A stretch of DNA of 49,192 bases from an uncultured Clostridia bacterium (lineage in GTDB: Bacteria > Bacillota > Clostridia > UBA1381), in NCBI GenBank assembly GCA_910585485.1, contig CAJUEZ010000014.1:1-49192 (forward strand), read 5' to 3'. How positions within the stretch are numbered: position 1 is the first letter of the stretch; each line of letters opens with the position of its first letter. The notes beneath the pieces were generated by a model. It ran no database searches. It saw only the letters and a list, made by a program, of their open reading frames with translations, and was not told where the DNA came from. Made by a program: the position numbers and the translations under genes. Shown in pieces: positions 18,333 to 27,060 of the stretch.

Positions 18333-19318
18333 TTTTCTTCCCTTTTCTCTCTTGTCATAAGATTAAGCACGGCATCTCGCGCATTCGCTCCGTTATAGAG
18401 TATATTATAAGCCTCCTCAACTATCGGCATTTCCACATTATATTTTTTCGACATTTCATATGCCGCCGATGCGGCATTTACTCCTTCCACAACCATATGT
18501 ACATTATCAAGAGTTTCCTGCAGGCTTTTTCCCTGACCCAAAAGTATTCCCGCTCTACGGTTGCGCGAGTGCATACTCGTACAGGTTACTATCAAGTCTC
18601 CCACTCCTGAAAGTCCCATAAAGGTTTCCTGTTTCGCTCCCATAGCTTTGCCCAAACGCGCAATTTCAGCTAATCCGCGAGTCATTAAGGCAGCCTTTGT
18701 ATTATCGCCGTAACCCAAGCCATCACTTATACCGGCGCAAAGCGCTATTACATTTTTAAGCGCACCGCCAAGTTCGACACCGATTACATCCGAAGAAGTA
18801 TATACTCTGAACATATCACCCATAAATATGTCCTGTATAAACTTTGCCGTTTCAAGGCTTTTTGACGCGACAACATTAGTCGTCGGAAGCCCCCTTGAAA
18901 CCTCCTCCGCGTGTGACGGTCCGCTCATGACTGAAACCTCCGCCTGAGGTATTTCCTGTTTATACACTTCAGAAAGTCTTAATAGAGTTCCTTCCTCAAG
19001 TCCTTTTGATATGTTTACTATTTTTTGTCCATCAGCCACAAACGGCGCAAGCTGTTTCGCCGTTGTGCGCGTTGCGGGCGAAGGTGCCGCAGTTATGATA
19101 AGTTCCGCCCCGTCCGTACACTCTCCCATATCATGCGAACAATATATTGTTTCAGGAAATTTTACACCGGGTAAAAACTCTTTATTTTCTCTGTCACGTG
19201 TCAGTCTGTCCGTTTCCTCTTGTATCCACGACCATAAGTATACGTCGTTGCCCTTAGTGGCAAGCAAAATAGAAATGGCTGTTCCCCAGCCGCCTGAGCC
19301 GATTACCGCAATTTTCAT
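18329..19318 (-). CDS. gpsA: Glycerol-3-phosphate dehydrogenase [NAD(P)+]
   Basis: Reduces dihydroxyacetone phosphate to sn-glycerol-3-phosphate (EC 1.1.1.94), the backbone for phospholipids. The Rossmann motif GSGGWGTA lies at 7-14. The catalytic Lys is in GGALKNVIALCAGI near 190, and the substrate-binding segment is SRNRRAG near 250. The length, 329 aa, is normal. The ATG follows AGGAGGTATATC. Its pathway partner plsY lies directly upstream and uses the product, but a 118-bp gap holding repeat copy A separates them. The 3' end overlaps trkA by 4 bases. Confidence 0.96.
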   Translation of the reverse strand: MKIAVIGSGGWGTAISILLATKGNDVYLWSWIQEETDRLTRDRENKEFLPGVKFPETIYCSHDMGECTDGAELIITAAPSPATRTTAKQLAPFVADGQKIVNISKGLEEGTLLRLSEVYKQEIPQAEVSVMSGPSHAEEVSRGLPTTNVVASKSLETAKFIQDIFMGDMFRVYTSSDVIGVELGGALKNVIALCAGISDGLGYGDNTKAALMTRGLAEIARLGKAMGAKQETFMGLSGVGDLIVTCTSMHSRNRRAGILLGQGKSLQETLDNVHMVVEGVNAASAAYEMSKKYNVEMPIVEEAYNILYNGANARDAVLNLMTREKREEK

Positions 19319-19345
19319 GATATACCTCCTACATTATATATCGTT

Positions 19346-19447
19346 AGTCTGAGCCAATCCCCACATATCACCACTTTTTGCCGAGGGCGGTACACGCGTA
19401 CAGCACCATCGGCTTCAAAGCGGCAATCTACGAACATTACTCAGACT
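19346..19447 (+). repeat. Repeat copy A: about 102-bp element with terminal inverted repeats, plsY side
   Basis: The ends are perfect 8-bp inverted repeats, AGTCTGAG (19346-19353) and CTCAGACT (19440-19447). The core 19362-19429 matches the reverse complement of 20142-20209 at 57 of 68 positions by hand alignment. The core can fold as GCCGA/TCGGC (19380-19384 with 19409-19413) enclosing GTAC-ACGC-GTAC. The right end covers the last two sense codons of plsY, and the element fills most of the plsY-gpsA gap. Confidence 0.85.
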
Positions 19448-20102
19448 TTTTAAAGCTTAACTTATTTTCTGTCCCGTTTAATAATCTTTTTATATTTGCG
19501 TGATGACGCGCGATTAAAAGTCCGCCTATTATAATTACGCATACAAGCTGTATTACATTATATTCATGCATTATAAATGCTTTTACAATTTCAATTACTA
19601 TAAACATCGCTCCGCCTATGATTGAGCCAAGCGACACATACCGCGTTATTGCCATAATCGCAATCGCGATTACTGCCACAATAAGACCGACTTTCCAGTT
19701 AAGCATTAAGACAACACCCAAACTTGTCGCAACGCCTTTTCCGCCTTTGAAACCGAAGTATAGGGGGAAGTTATGTCCGAGTATTACGCATACTCCTGCT
19801 ATGTATGACAGAGCAACATCATTAATCATCATATCAAAATGCGTGTTCGGATACATCATGTCACTATGCCCTAACGCTTTCCCTATAAATACTACAATAA
19901 TACCTTTCAAAACATCAAGCAAAAGCGTAATTACACCCATTTTTTTGCCGTATGTACGGAGCATATTTGTTGCTCCTGCATTTCCGCTTCCGCTCTCGCG
20001 AATATCCTTTTTGCCAATCATCTTTGACAGTATAATTGAAAAGTTGATTGAGCCGATTAGGTATGAAACTACTGCCACGGCAATTATTATCAATACTCTC
20101 AT
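19437..20102 (-). CDS. plsY: Glycerol-3-phosphate acyltransferase PlsY
   Basis: Membrane enzyme that transfers an acyl group from acyl-phosphate to the sn-1 position of glycerol-3-phosphate, the first step of phosphatidate synthesis. PlsY motifs are present: SGSGNAGATNMLR near 38-50, GHNFPLYFGFKGGKGVATSLG near 113-133, and late RHHANIKRLLNGTE. Five or more hydrophobic helices are visible. The length, 221 aa, is at the upper end of the family. It has an ATG with GGAGG. It is flanked by repeat copies A and B in opposite orientation; copy A supplies its final Ser and Glu codons. Upstream is der and downstream gpsA, a sensible lipid neighbour. Confidence 0.95.
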   Translation of the reverse strand: MRVLIIIAVAVVSYLIGSINFSIILSKMIGKKDIRESGSGNAGATNMLRTYGKKMGVITLLLDVLKGIIVVFIGKALGHSDMMYPNTHFDMMINDVALSYIAGVCVILGHNFPLYFGFKGGKGVATSLGVVLMLNWKVGLIVAVIAIAIMAITRYVSLGSIIGGAMFIVIEIVKAFIMHEYNVIQLVCVIIIGGLLIARHHANIKRLLNGTENKLSFKKSE

Positions 20103-20121
20103 ATTAAAACCTCCATATTCA

Positions 20122-20225
20122 AGTCCGAGATAAAATCGTTCAGATTGCCGTTTTGAAGACGACGCTGCCGTACGCGAGTACTGCCCTCGTCAAAAAATGG
20201 TAATATGGGCGATTTTAGACGGACT
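20122..20225 (-). repeat. Repeat copy B: about 104-bp element, inverted relative to copy A
   Basis: The ends are AGTCCG...CGGACT (20122-20127 and 20220-20225), and the pairing extends imperfectly through TAAAATCG/CGATTTTA. The core 20142-20209 is related to copy A. Its hairpin reads GACGA/TCGTC where copy A has GCCGA/TCGGC: a C-G pair has become A-T, a compensatory change that supports a real structure. It fills the der-plsY gap, and its first bases overlap the der stop codon TAG. Confidence 0.85.
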
Positions 20226-21549
20226 ACATCTTTTTCTCGTTTTTTTCTCTTATAATAAATTTAATTGGAGTTCCCTCAAAGCCAAATGCCTCACGTACCT
20301 GATTTTCAATAAATCGCAGATACGAATAATGGAACAAATCTCTTGAATTTGCGAACAGTATAAATGTCGGCGGCGCAACGCTCGCCTGTGTTCCGTAGTA
20401 GACCTTTAAGCGTCTGCCCTTATCTGACGGCGGTTGCTGTTTAGCCATTGCCTCATTAAGCACATCATTCAGCATACCAGTTGTAATCCTGCGCTTATGC
20501 TGCTCATTGACCTTGTTAATCATTTCAAGCAGTTTATCAACTCTCTGCCCTGTTTTTGCGCTGATAAACACAATCTCCGCATACGACATGAACGCAAATT
20601 CCTCACGCACGCGCATAGTGAAGTTTTTCATGGTCTTATCGTTCTTTTCGACAATATCCCACTTATTTACCGCAAAAATACAAGCCTTGCCCTGCTCGTG
20701 AGCATAGCCTGCAACTTTCGTGTCCTGCTCGGTTATACCCTCGTTTGCGTCAATCATTATAACGCAGACATCGCTTCTGTCAACAGCGGCAAGTGAGCGT
20801 ACAACGCTATAGCGTTCGACATTCTCGTCAATCTTACCTCGCTTTCTCATTCCTGCCGTGTCGATAAACAAAAACTTATCGCCGTTTTTCTCATAATGCG
20901 AGTCAATCGCGTCACGCGTAGTTCCCGCGATGTTACTTACAATTACTCTGTCTTCACCCAAAATCTTATTTATAAGCGAGGATTTGCCCGCATTCGGTTT
21001 ACCGATTACCGCAACCTTAATCTCGTCCTCGTCCTCGTCGGTATCCGCGTCCTCAGGGAACATATGCGTCACCTCGTCCAAAAGGTCACCCACACCCAAG
21101 CCATGCGTTGATGAAATCGCGACAGGGTCTCCCAAGCCTAGGTTATAGAACTCGTAAAACTCAAACGGAGGATCGCCCGTGTTATCCACTTTATTTACAG
21201 CCAGAACGATTTTCTTCTTCGCTTTGAGAAGCATTTGCGCCACGTCCTGATCGTTTGCGGTAATGCCATCCTTAACGTTCGTCATAAGTATAACAACATC
21301 AGCCATTTCAATCGCAAGCTGTGCCTGACGGCGCATCTGAACAAGTATCTCGTCCTTTGACGCAGGCTCAATACCGCCCGTGTCAACAAGCGTGAAATGC
21401 TTGTCAAGCCAAGTCGCGTCCGCGTAAATTCTGTCACGCGTAACACCGGGTGTGTCCTCGACTATACTTATTCGCTGACCCGAAATTTTATTAAAAAGCG
21501 TCGATTTGCCGACATTCGGTCTGCCGACTATTGCTACCAATGGTTTCAT
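20224..21549 (-). CDS. der: Ribosome-assembly GTPase Der (EngA)
   Basis: Essential GTPase for maturation of the 50S subunit. Two tandem G domains are visible. The first has GRPNVGKST at 9-17, DTPGVTRDR, DTGGIEP and NKVDN. The second (from about 180) has GKPNAGKSS, the DTAGMRKRG switch and NKWD. A C-terminal KH-like domain (about 355-441) follows. The length, 441 aa, is standard. The start codon overlaps the stop of the DUF512 gene by one base (TAATG), indicating translational coupling. The stop codon lies inside the terminal repeat of element B. Confidence 0.97.
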   Translation of the reverse strand: MKPLVAIVGRPNVGKSTLFNKISGQRISIVEDTPGVTRDRIYADATWLDKHFTLVDTGGIEPASKDEILVQMRRQAQLAIEMADVVILMTNVKDGITANDQDVAQMLLKAKKKIVLAVNKVDNTGDPPFEFYEFYNLGLGDPVAISSTHGLGVGDLLDEVTHMFPEDADTDEDEDEIKVAVIGKPNAGKSSLINKILGEDRVIVSNIAGTTRDAIDSHYEKNGDKFLFIDTAGMRKRGKIDENVERYSVVRSLAAVDRSDVCVIMIDANEGITEQDTKVAGYAHEQGKACIFAVNKWDIVEKNDKTMKNFTMRVREEFAFMSYAEIVFISAKTGQRVDKLLEMINKVNEQHKRRITTGMLNDVLNEAMAKQQPPSDKGRRLKVYYGTQASVAPPTFILFANSRDLFHYSYLRFIENQVREAFGFEGTPIKFIIREKNEKKM

Positions 21550-22871
21550 TAAAATTCTATCTCCTCATCTAATATCTTTTCTATAAATTCATATCCGTCG
21601 TTTATAACGGGAATAACCGTAACATTCAATTCGTTCTCCACGTCTGAAACTGTAGTGTCGTCAAGAAATATGTTGTCGTCGTCACGGAGCATGCTGTGTG
21701 GAATTAAGAGTATACCGCTCTTTATTCTTCCCCTCAACTGTTTTATTATATCACAGCCGCAAACTAAGCCTGACACAGTAACACCGCCGCCGAAAAAGTC
21801 ATTTTTCACCGCGTAAACGTCAATTTTAACGCCTTCGCATGCGTTTTCAATTTCTCTGGCAATCTCAGATATAAACTTATGCGCAATCTCGCCCGTGGCT
21901 ATCGAAACATGCCTTGACCGTTGTTTTTTCGGCAAAAGCCTGAGAGCGCCGTAAAATTCCTCCCTCATGCTCGCTATCAGCCCGACACCATTTTCAATCT
22001 GCGGAAAGCCCTCGTACTCGTCAGCCTCCGGCACCGGCAAATCAGCGTCCATATAGAACTCGTCCGAAAGGTACACAAGCCTTGTACCGAATTTCTCCAG
22101 AAATTCCGACTGTATCGCCTCGACAAACTCAATCGTTTCTCTGCTCGTCTCTGCCGTAAACGGTTTTAGCGGATACAGTCCTTCTCGGTAACGCGTAAGT
22201 CCTACAGGAACTACCGAAATGCTGTTTACATACGGATAGAGCGCACCCAAATCATCAAGCGTTCTCCGCAAATTTTCACCGTCGTTTACATCGGGACAGA
22301 GCACAATCTGACAGTTCATGTAGATTTCGTTCTCTGCAAACTTTTTCATTATATCGTAGCATTTGCCTGCAAAACGGTTATTGAGCATCATGCGACGAAG
22401 TTCGGGGTCTGTCGCGTGCACGCTGACGTTTATCGGCGAAACGCGCATTTTTATAAGGCGGTCAATTTCCTCGTCCGACATATTGGTAAGCGTGACGTAA
22501 TTGCCCTGCAAAAACGACAGACGCGTGTCGTCGTCCTTAAAATAAACGGTCTCGCGCATGCCTTTGGGAAGCTGGTCGATAAAGCAGAAAATGCACTTAT
22601 TTGTACAGCTTTGCGCCTCGTCAATAAGACCCTCTCCAAATTCAATACCCAAATCCTCGTAGTCATTCTCAACTGTTATCATCTCTGTTGAGCCGTCCTT
22701 TTTAAGAACTTCAAGCGTAACCTCATACTCAGCCGTCAGATAACGGTATTCAAGAATGTCATGAAAATCACAGCCGTTAATTTTTACGAGTTTGTCACCC
22801 GCTTCAAGCTTTGCCTCAGACGCTATTGAGCCCGGCTCGACATATGCTATTGTTGTGTCCGACTTCCTCAT
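21549..22871 (-). CDS. DUF512 radical SAM protein with N-terminal PDZ-like domain
   Basis: Residues 1-65 form a PDZ-like domain (VEPGSIASEAKLEAGDKLVKING). The radical SAM core follows, with C89, C93 and C96 (CTNKCIFC) binding a 4Fe-4S cluster. The C-terminus (about 270-440) is the DUF512 region with Cys and Gly motifs. The family is widespread in Clostridia next to der, as here; its substrate is unknown to me. The length of 440 aa is typical. The ATG is followed by a continuous frame to the der start, so the pair is an operon. The promoter upstream contains a tandem 10-bp repeat. Confidence 0.92.
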   Translation of the reverse strand: MRKSDTTIAYVEPGSIASEAKLEAGDKLVKINGCDFHDILEYRYLTAEYEVTLEVLKKDGSTEMITVENDYEDLGIEFGEGLIDEAQSCTNKCIFCFIDQLPKGMRETVYFKDDDTRLSFLQGNYVTLTNMSDEEIDRLIKMRVSPINVSVHATDPELRRMMLNNRFAGKCYDIMKKFAENEIYMNCQIVLCPDVNDGENLRRTLDDLGALYPYVNSISVVPVGLTRYREGLYPLKPFTAETSRETIEFVEAIQSEFLEKFGTRLVYLSDEFYMDADLPVPEADEYEGFPQIENGVGLIASMREEFYGALRLLPKKQRSRHVSIATGEIAHKFISEIAREIENACEGVKIDVYAVKNDFFGGGVTVSGLVCGCDIIKQLRGRIKSGILLIPHSMLRDDDNIFLDDTTVSDVENELNVTVIPVINDGYEFIEKILDEEIEF

Positions 22872-22902
22872 GGCAATACCTCACTACATTATATTCCATT
22901 TT

Positions 22903-22933
22903 ACATTATCCCACATTATCCCAAAATAATCAA
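22903..22933 (-). promoter_or_regulatory. Promoter of DUF512-der with tandem 10-bp repeat
   Basis: TTGATT (22933-22928), a 17-nt spacer, GATAAT (22910-22905). The sequence GGGATAATGT occurs twice in tandem on the minus strand (22922-22903), covering the spacer and -10, so either copy could serve as a -10. Confidence 0.6.
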
Positions 22934-22943
22934 GAGTTTTATA

Positions 22944-22980
22944 AATAAAAAAATCACATAGGTAAAACCCATGTGATTTT
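22944..22980 (-). terminator. Terminator overlapping the end of the EamA gene
   Basis: A 13-bp stem with one G-U pair (22950-22962 with 22968-22980), then a U run on the minus strand. The stem begins within the stop codon of the transporter gene. Confidence 0.9.
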
Positions 22981-23836
22981 ATCCGTATTTTTCCGCGAGC
23001 ACAACTCCTATAATTATCATTGTTCCGCCGAAATACTGTACAAATGTCATTGCCTCTCCGAGGAAAACTGCTCCCAAAATCATAGTTGTTATGGGTTCAA
23101 AAGCGGATATTATTCCGGCGGTAGAAGCGCCCTCATACCGCACACCCGCTTGAAAAAGCGGTATTGCTCCGAGGGTTATGAGAAATGAGATAATTGCCGA
23201 AAAAATCCATGCTGTGCTGTTCATTTCATTAAAAACAATACTCTCTGTCGCCGCGCCAAAAACAAACGTTCCAAAACTCGTGATTATCATCATATAAAAT
23301 GTAAGCTTTACGTAATCCATTTTATCCAAACCCGAATGGTCCATATATATAACATAAAAGCTGTAAAAAACTCCCGACAGCACCGCAAGAATCACTCCGA
23401 TTTTATCCGCCGCAGTATTTAAATCAACAAAAAGGAATATTCCGAGCGTTACAAGCATAACAGCCGCAAGTTTTGCTTTTGTTATTTTCTCTTTGTATAT
23501 AAGCGCTGATACTATAACTATTATTAGAGGATATATAAAATGCAGCGTTGTGGCAAGTCCCGTCGGAATATAATCATACGCAGCGTAAAGCGCTATAATT
23601 GATAATGAACCTCCCACTACTCCGAGAGCTATAATATTTCCAAACTCTTTTTTAGTAAGACGAAACGACTTCCCTCGTACTATCATTAAAACGAACAGAA
23701 GCGGAATCATCAGAGATGTACGTAAAAAAGTAAGCGTAATCCCGTTGACCCCGCACTTATATGCTATTTTCGCCAGCATCGGCGCAAGTCCGTAAATAAA
23801 AGCTGACAATATAAGACATATTTTGCCCTTCGACAA
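22979..23836 (-). CDS. EamA/DMT family membrane transporter
   Basis: About ten hydrophobic helices in two EamA halves (about 5-140 and 150-285), the drug/metabolite transporter fold. The substrate cannot be read from sequence; the family exports amino acids, nucleotides or drugs. I chose TTG at 23836 (285 aa) because GGGAG lies 8 nt before it and the protein then begins MSKGKICLIL. The frame is open to a TTG at 23851 that lacks a proper ribosome site. It is the last gene after nadE, 23 bp downstream of it, and a terminator overlaps its stop. Confidence 0.85.
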   Translation of the reverse strand: MSKGKICLILSAFIYGLAPMLAKIAYKCGVNGITLTFLRTSLMIPLLFVLMIVRGKSFRLTKKEFGNIIALGVVGGSLSIIALYAAYDYIPTGLATTLHFIYPLIIVIVSALIYKEKITKAKLAAVMLVTLGIFLFVDLNTAADKIGVILAVLSGVFYSFYVIYMDHSGLDKMDYVKLTFYMMIITSFGTFVFGAATESIVFNEMNSTAWIFSAIISFLITLGAIPLFQAGVRYEGASTAGIISAFEPITTMILGAVFLGEAMTFVQYFGGTMIIIGVVLAEKYG

Positions 23837-23859
23837 TGAAATCACTCCCAAAAGGGCTG

Positions 23860-25770
23860 TTAAAGCGTTTCAAGCTCCTTCGCCCATATATTCACGGAGG
23901 CATCGGACGGCATGCGCCAATCGCCTCTCGGAGAAAGAGCAACACTTCCCACTTTCGGTCCGTCAGGCAGACACGAACGCTTAAATTGCTGAGCAAAAAA
24001 TCTTCTGTAGAACACCTTCATCCATTCAAGTATAACCGTTCTGTCATATACACCGTCAAACGCAATTTTCGCAAGACGCAGTATTTTAGACGGTCTGAAC
24101 CCAAAGCGCATAAGATAATACAGAAAAAAGTCATGCAGTTCATAAGGTCCTACAATATGTTCTGTTTTCTGAGATATTTTTCCGTCTTTGGGAGGAAGCA
24201 GTTCCGGGCTGACAGGCGTATCAAGAATATCACGCAAAGTTTTTTTCAAAATCTCATTGTCCGTACGCTTTGCTTCATAATCCACAAGATAGCGTATAAG
24301 CGTTTTGGGAACTCCCGCATTCACAGCGTACATAGACATATGGTCACCGTTATACGTTGCCCAGCCAAGCGCCAATTCTGACATATCACCTGTTCCGATT
24401 ACAAGCCCGCCGTTTTGATTCGCAATGTCCATCAAAATCTGAGTTCTCTCTCTCGCCTGCGAATTTTCATACGTCACATCATACACTGACGGGTCATGAC
24501 CTATATCCTTAAAATGCTGATTAACCGCGTCCTTTATATTAACCTCTATAAGAGTCACACCAAGAGAATCCGCAAAATTAACAGCATTCCCATGCGTTCT
24601 CTCAGTAGTGCCAAAACACGGCATCGTGACAGCGATGATATTTTTCCTGTCAAGATTAAGGCTGTCAAAAGCTCTTGCGGTCACAAGCAGCGCAAGGGTT
24701 GAATCAAGTCCGCCGCTGACGCCTATCACCGCGGTTTTTGAATGAGTATGGTCTATTCGTTTTTTTAGTCCCATAGACTGAATGGATAATATATCCTCGC
24801 TTCGCTTTTCTCGTTTTTTATCATCAGACGGAACAAACGGAAGTTTGTCGATATATCGGGTAATATCCGTTTTACCCTCTCTCATGTCAAGCAAAACCGT
24901 AACATAATTCTCGTTGTCAGTCAATTTGTAAGTGTTACTTTTTTTTCTCTCTCCTACCAGTCTTTCCAAATCAAGTTCACTATATACGCATTCATTTGTA
25001 AAACGCTTGCTTCTGTTAAGAATCGAGCCATTTTCAGCGATTATATTGTCACCTGAAAAAACAACGTCTGTCGTGGATTCCCCATAACCCGCGGATGAGT
25101 AAATATATCCGCAATACAATCTCGCGGACTGGCTCTTTAGCAGCATTTCCCTGTACTCGTCCTTTGCTATAATCTCATTACTCGCCGATAAATTAGCTAT
25201 AACAGTAGCACCGGCAAGCGCGTGATTAACAGACGGCGGCGCCGCTGTCCACAAGTCCTCGCATATTTCAATCGCTAACACGAAATCTTCACATGCCATT
25301 GTTTTAAACAGTATATTCGCTCCAAACGGAACTTTCTCTCCGTTTATATCAATATAACTTACTTCTCTTTTTCCCTCTGAAAAATGACGCATCTCATAGA
25401 ACTCGGAATAATTAGGTATGTTCAGTTTGGGAATAAGTCCTTTTACGTGCCCGAAATTCACCACAGCCGCGCAGTTATATAATTTCTGATTCACAACATA
25501 AGGAAGCCCGATTACGGCTGTTATATCAAGATTCTCGCTTTCCCGCGCAATTCTTATAAGACTTTGCTTTGCGCTATCTAACAGATTTTTCTGCAAAAAC
25601 AAGTCACCGCAAGTATAACCTGTCACGCAAAGTTCATGGAATACGACTATCTTCGCCTTATTTTCAGCCGCTTGCCGCATCGCCCTTATTATGTTTTCAG
25701 TATTATACTCGACATCAGCAACTTTTATATCTATCGTTGCGCTTGCACATTTTATAAATCCGTCTTTCAT
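23860..25770 (-). CDS. nadE: Glutamine-dependent NAD+ synthetase
   Basis: Converts nicotinate adenine dinucleotide to NAD+ using ATP and glutamine (EC 6.3.5.1). The N-terminal nitrilase-like glutaminase (1-about 290) carries its triad E46 (FHELCVTGY), K114 (IPKLN) and C169 (EICEDLW), so ammonia comes from glutamine. The C-terminal synthetase has the ATP pyrophosphatase loop VSGGLDSTLAL near 350. The length, 636 aa, is usual for the fused form. The ribosome site is weak (GGCAGAGA). It follows rarA after 18 bp, and the EamA gene follows closely, suggesting a TPR-rarA-nadE-eamA operon. Confidence 0.96.
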   Translation of the reverse strand: MKDGFIKCASATIDIKVADVEYNTENIIRAMRQAAENKAKIVVFHELCVTGYTCGDLFLQKNLLDSAKQSLIRIARESENLDITAVIGLPYVVNQKLYNCAAVVNFGHVKGLIPKLNIPNYSEFYEMRHFSEGKREVSYIDINGEKVPFGANILFKTMACEDFVLAIEICEDLWTAAPPSVNHALAGATVIANLSASNEIIAKDEYREMLLKSQSARLYCGYIYSSAGYGESTTDVVFSGDNIIAENGSILNRSKRFTNECVYSELDLERLVGERKKSNTYKLTDNENYVTVLLDMREGKTDITRYIDKLPFVPSDDKKREKRSEDILSIQSMGLKKRIDHTHSKTAVIGVSGGLDSTLALLVTARAFDSLNLDRKNIIAVTMPCFGTTERTHGNAVNFADSLGVTLIEVNIKDAVNQHFKDIGHDPSVYDVTYENSQARERTQILMDIANQNGGLVIGTGDMSELALGWATYNGDHMSMYAVNAGVPKTLIRYLVDYEAKRTDNEILKKTLRDILDTPVSPELLPPKDGKISQKTEHIVGPYELHDFFLYYLMRFGFRPSKILRLAKIAFDGVYDRTVILEWMKVFYRRFFAQQFKRSCLPDGPKVGSVALSPRGDWRMPSDASVNIWAKELETL

Positions 25771-25788
25771 TCTCTGCCTATAACTCCT

Positions 25789-27060
25789 TTATTTCTTTAT
25801 CTTGTCCCAATACAGCTTTGCTGCCATCTCAGTTTTATTGTCCCCATATTCGTAATATTTAGTGTCCCTTATGTTGTCAGGAAGATATTGCTGTTCCACA
25901 TAATGTCCCGGATACGAATGAGGATATTTGTATTCCGTTCCGTGTCCCAATTTTTCCGCTCCGCCATAATGCGAATCTTTAAGGTGTTCGGGAACATCGC
26001 CTGTGTCTATTTTCTCAATATCCTCCATCGCGCTGAATATTGCCTTTGCCGCAGAATTTGATTTCGGCGCTGTCGCAAGCAAAATCACCGCCTCGCTCAG
26101 CGGTATCTGAGCCTCGGGAAGTCCTATTTGCAGGGCGCTGTCCACGCACGCTTTTACAGTCACAATCGCCTGCGGGTAAGCAAGTCCAATGTCCTCCGCG
26201 GCAATAACAAGCAGGCGCCGGCATATACTTTGTAAATCTCCCACTGAAATCAATCTTGCCAAATAATGAACCGCGCCGTTAGGGTCAGAGCCTCTTATAG
26301 ATTTTTGAAACGCACTCAATATATCGTAATGGCTGTCACCATCACGGTCATATCGCATAACTTTCTTCTGTGTAGCCTCAGCCGCAATTTTGGCTGTTAT
26401 GCTGATTTTCCCTTCGCTGTCAGGATGAATCGCGAGGAATGCCAATTCCAAAGAATTTAAAGCTTTTCTCACGTCGCCTCCCGATGAATATGCTATATGC
26501 GCTATAGCATCGTCACTTACATTTACTTCAAATCCCGAATAGTCTGTCTTTTTCAGTTCTTCAACAGCACGGCGCAAGGATTTTTCAATGTCCTCAGGCT
26601 CAATAGGTTTAAACTCAAATATTACACTTCTCGAAAGCACCGCATTATATACATAAAAATACGGATTTTCCGTTGTGCTTGCAATTAAGGTTATTTTCCC
26701 GTTCTCCATAAATTCCAACAAGGACTGCTGCTGTTTCTTGTTAAAATGCTGTATTTCGTCAAGATAAAGAAGAACTCCATCCATCGCGAGAAAACTGTCA
26801 AGCGTGGACACAATATTTTTTATATCCGCCACGGATGCCGTAGTCGCGTTAAGGCGGTGCAGAGTTTTCCCTGTTTTTTGCGCTATTATATTTGCAACCG
26901 TGGTTTTTCCGACTCCGCTCGGACCGTAAAATATCATGTTTGGCACTTCATTATTTTCAAGTACGTTTCTAAGAATCTTACCCTCGCCTATAAGATGCTG
27001 CTGTCCCACAACATCGTCAAGTGTTTGAGGACGGATTCTGTCAGGCAATGGAGTTTTCAT
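25789..27060 (-). CDS. rarA: Replication-associated recombination protein RarA (MgsA) AAA+ ATPase
   Basis: Clamp-loader-like ATPase that acts at stalled replication forks. Walker A GPSGVGKT is at 46-53 and Walker B LLYLDEIQ near 97-103. The sensor/Arg segment (STTENPYFYVYNAVLSRS) follows. The MgsA C-terminal tetramer domain (about 255-423) includes RGSDPNGAVHYLARLI. The length, 423 aa, is typical. Its start overlaps the end of the TPR gene by 20 bp, so they are co-translated. All key motifs are intact. Confidence 0.95.
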   Translation of the reverse strand: MKTPLPDRIRPQTLDDVVGQQHLIGEGKILRNVLENNEVPNMIFYGPSGVGKTTVANIIAQKTGKTLHRLNATTASVADIKNIVSTLDSFLAMDGVLLYLDEIQHFNKKQQQSLLEFMENGKITLIASTTENPYFYVYNAVLSRSVIFEFKPIEPEDIEKSLRRAVEELKKTDYSGFEVNVSDDAIAHIAYSSGGDVRKALNSLELAFLAIHPDSEGKISITAKIAAEATQKKVMRYDRDGDSHYDILSAFQKSIRGSDPNGAVHYLARLISVGDLQSICRRLLVIAAEDIGLAYPQAIVTVKACVDSALQIGLPEAQIPLSEAVILLATAPKSNSAAKAIFSAMEDIEKIDTGDVPEHLKDSHYGGAEKLGHGTEYKYPHSYPGHYVEQQYLPDNIRDTKYYEYGDNKTEMAAKLYWDKIKK

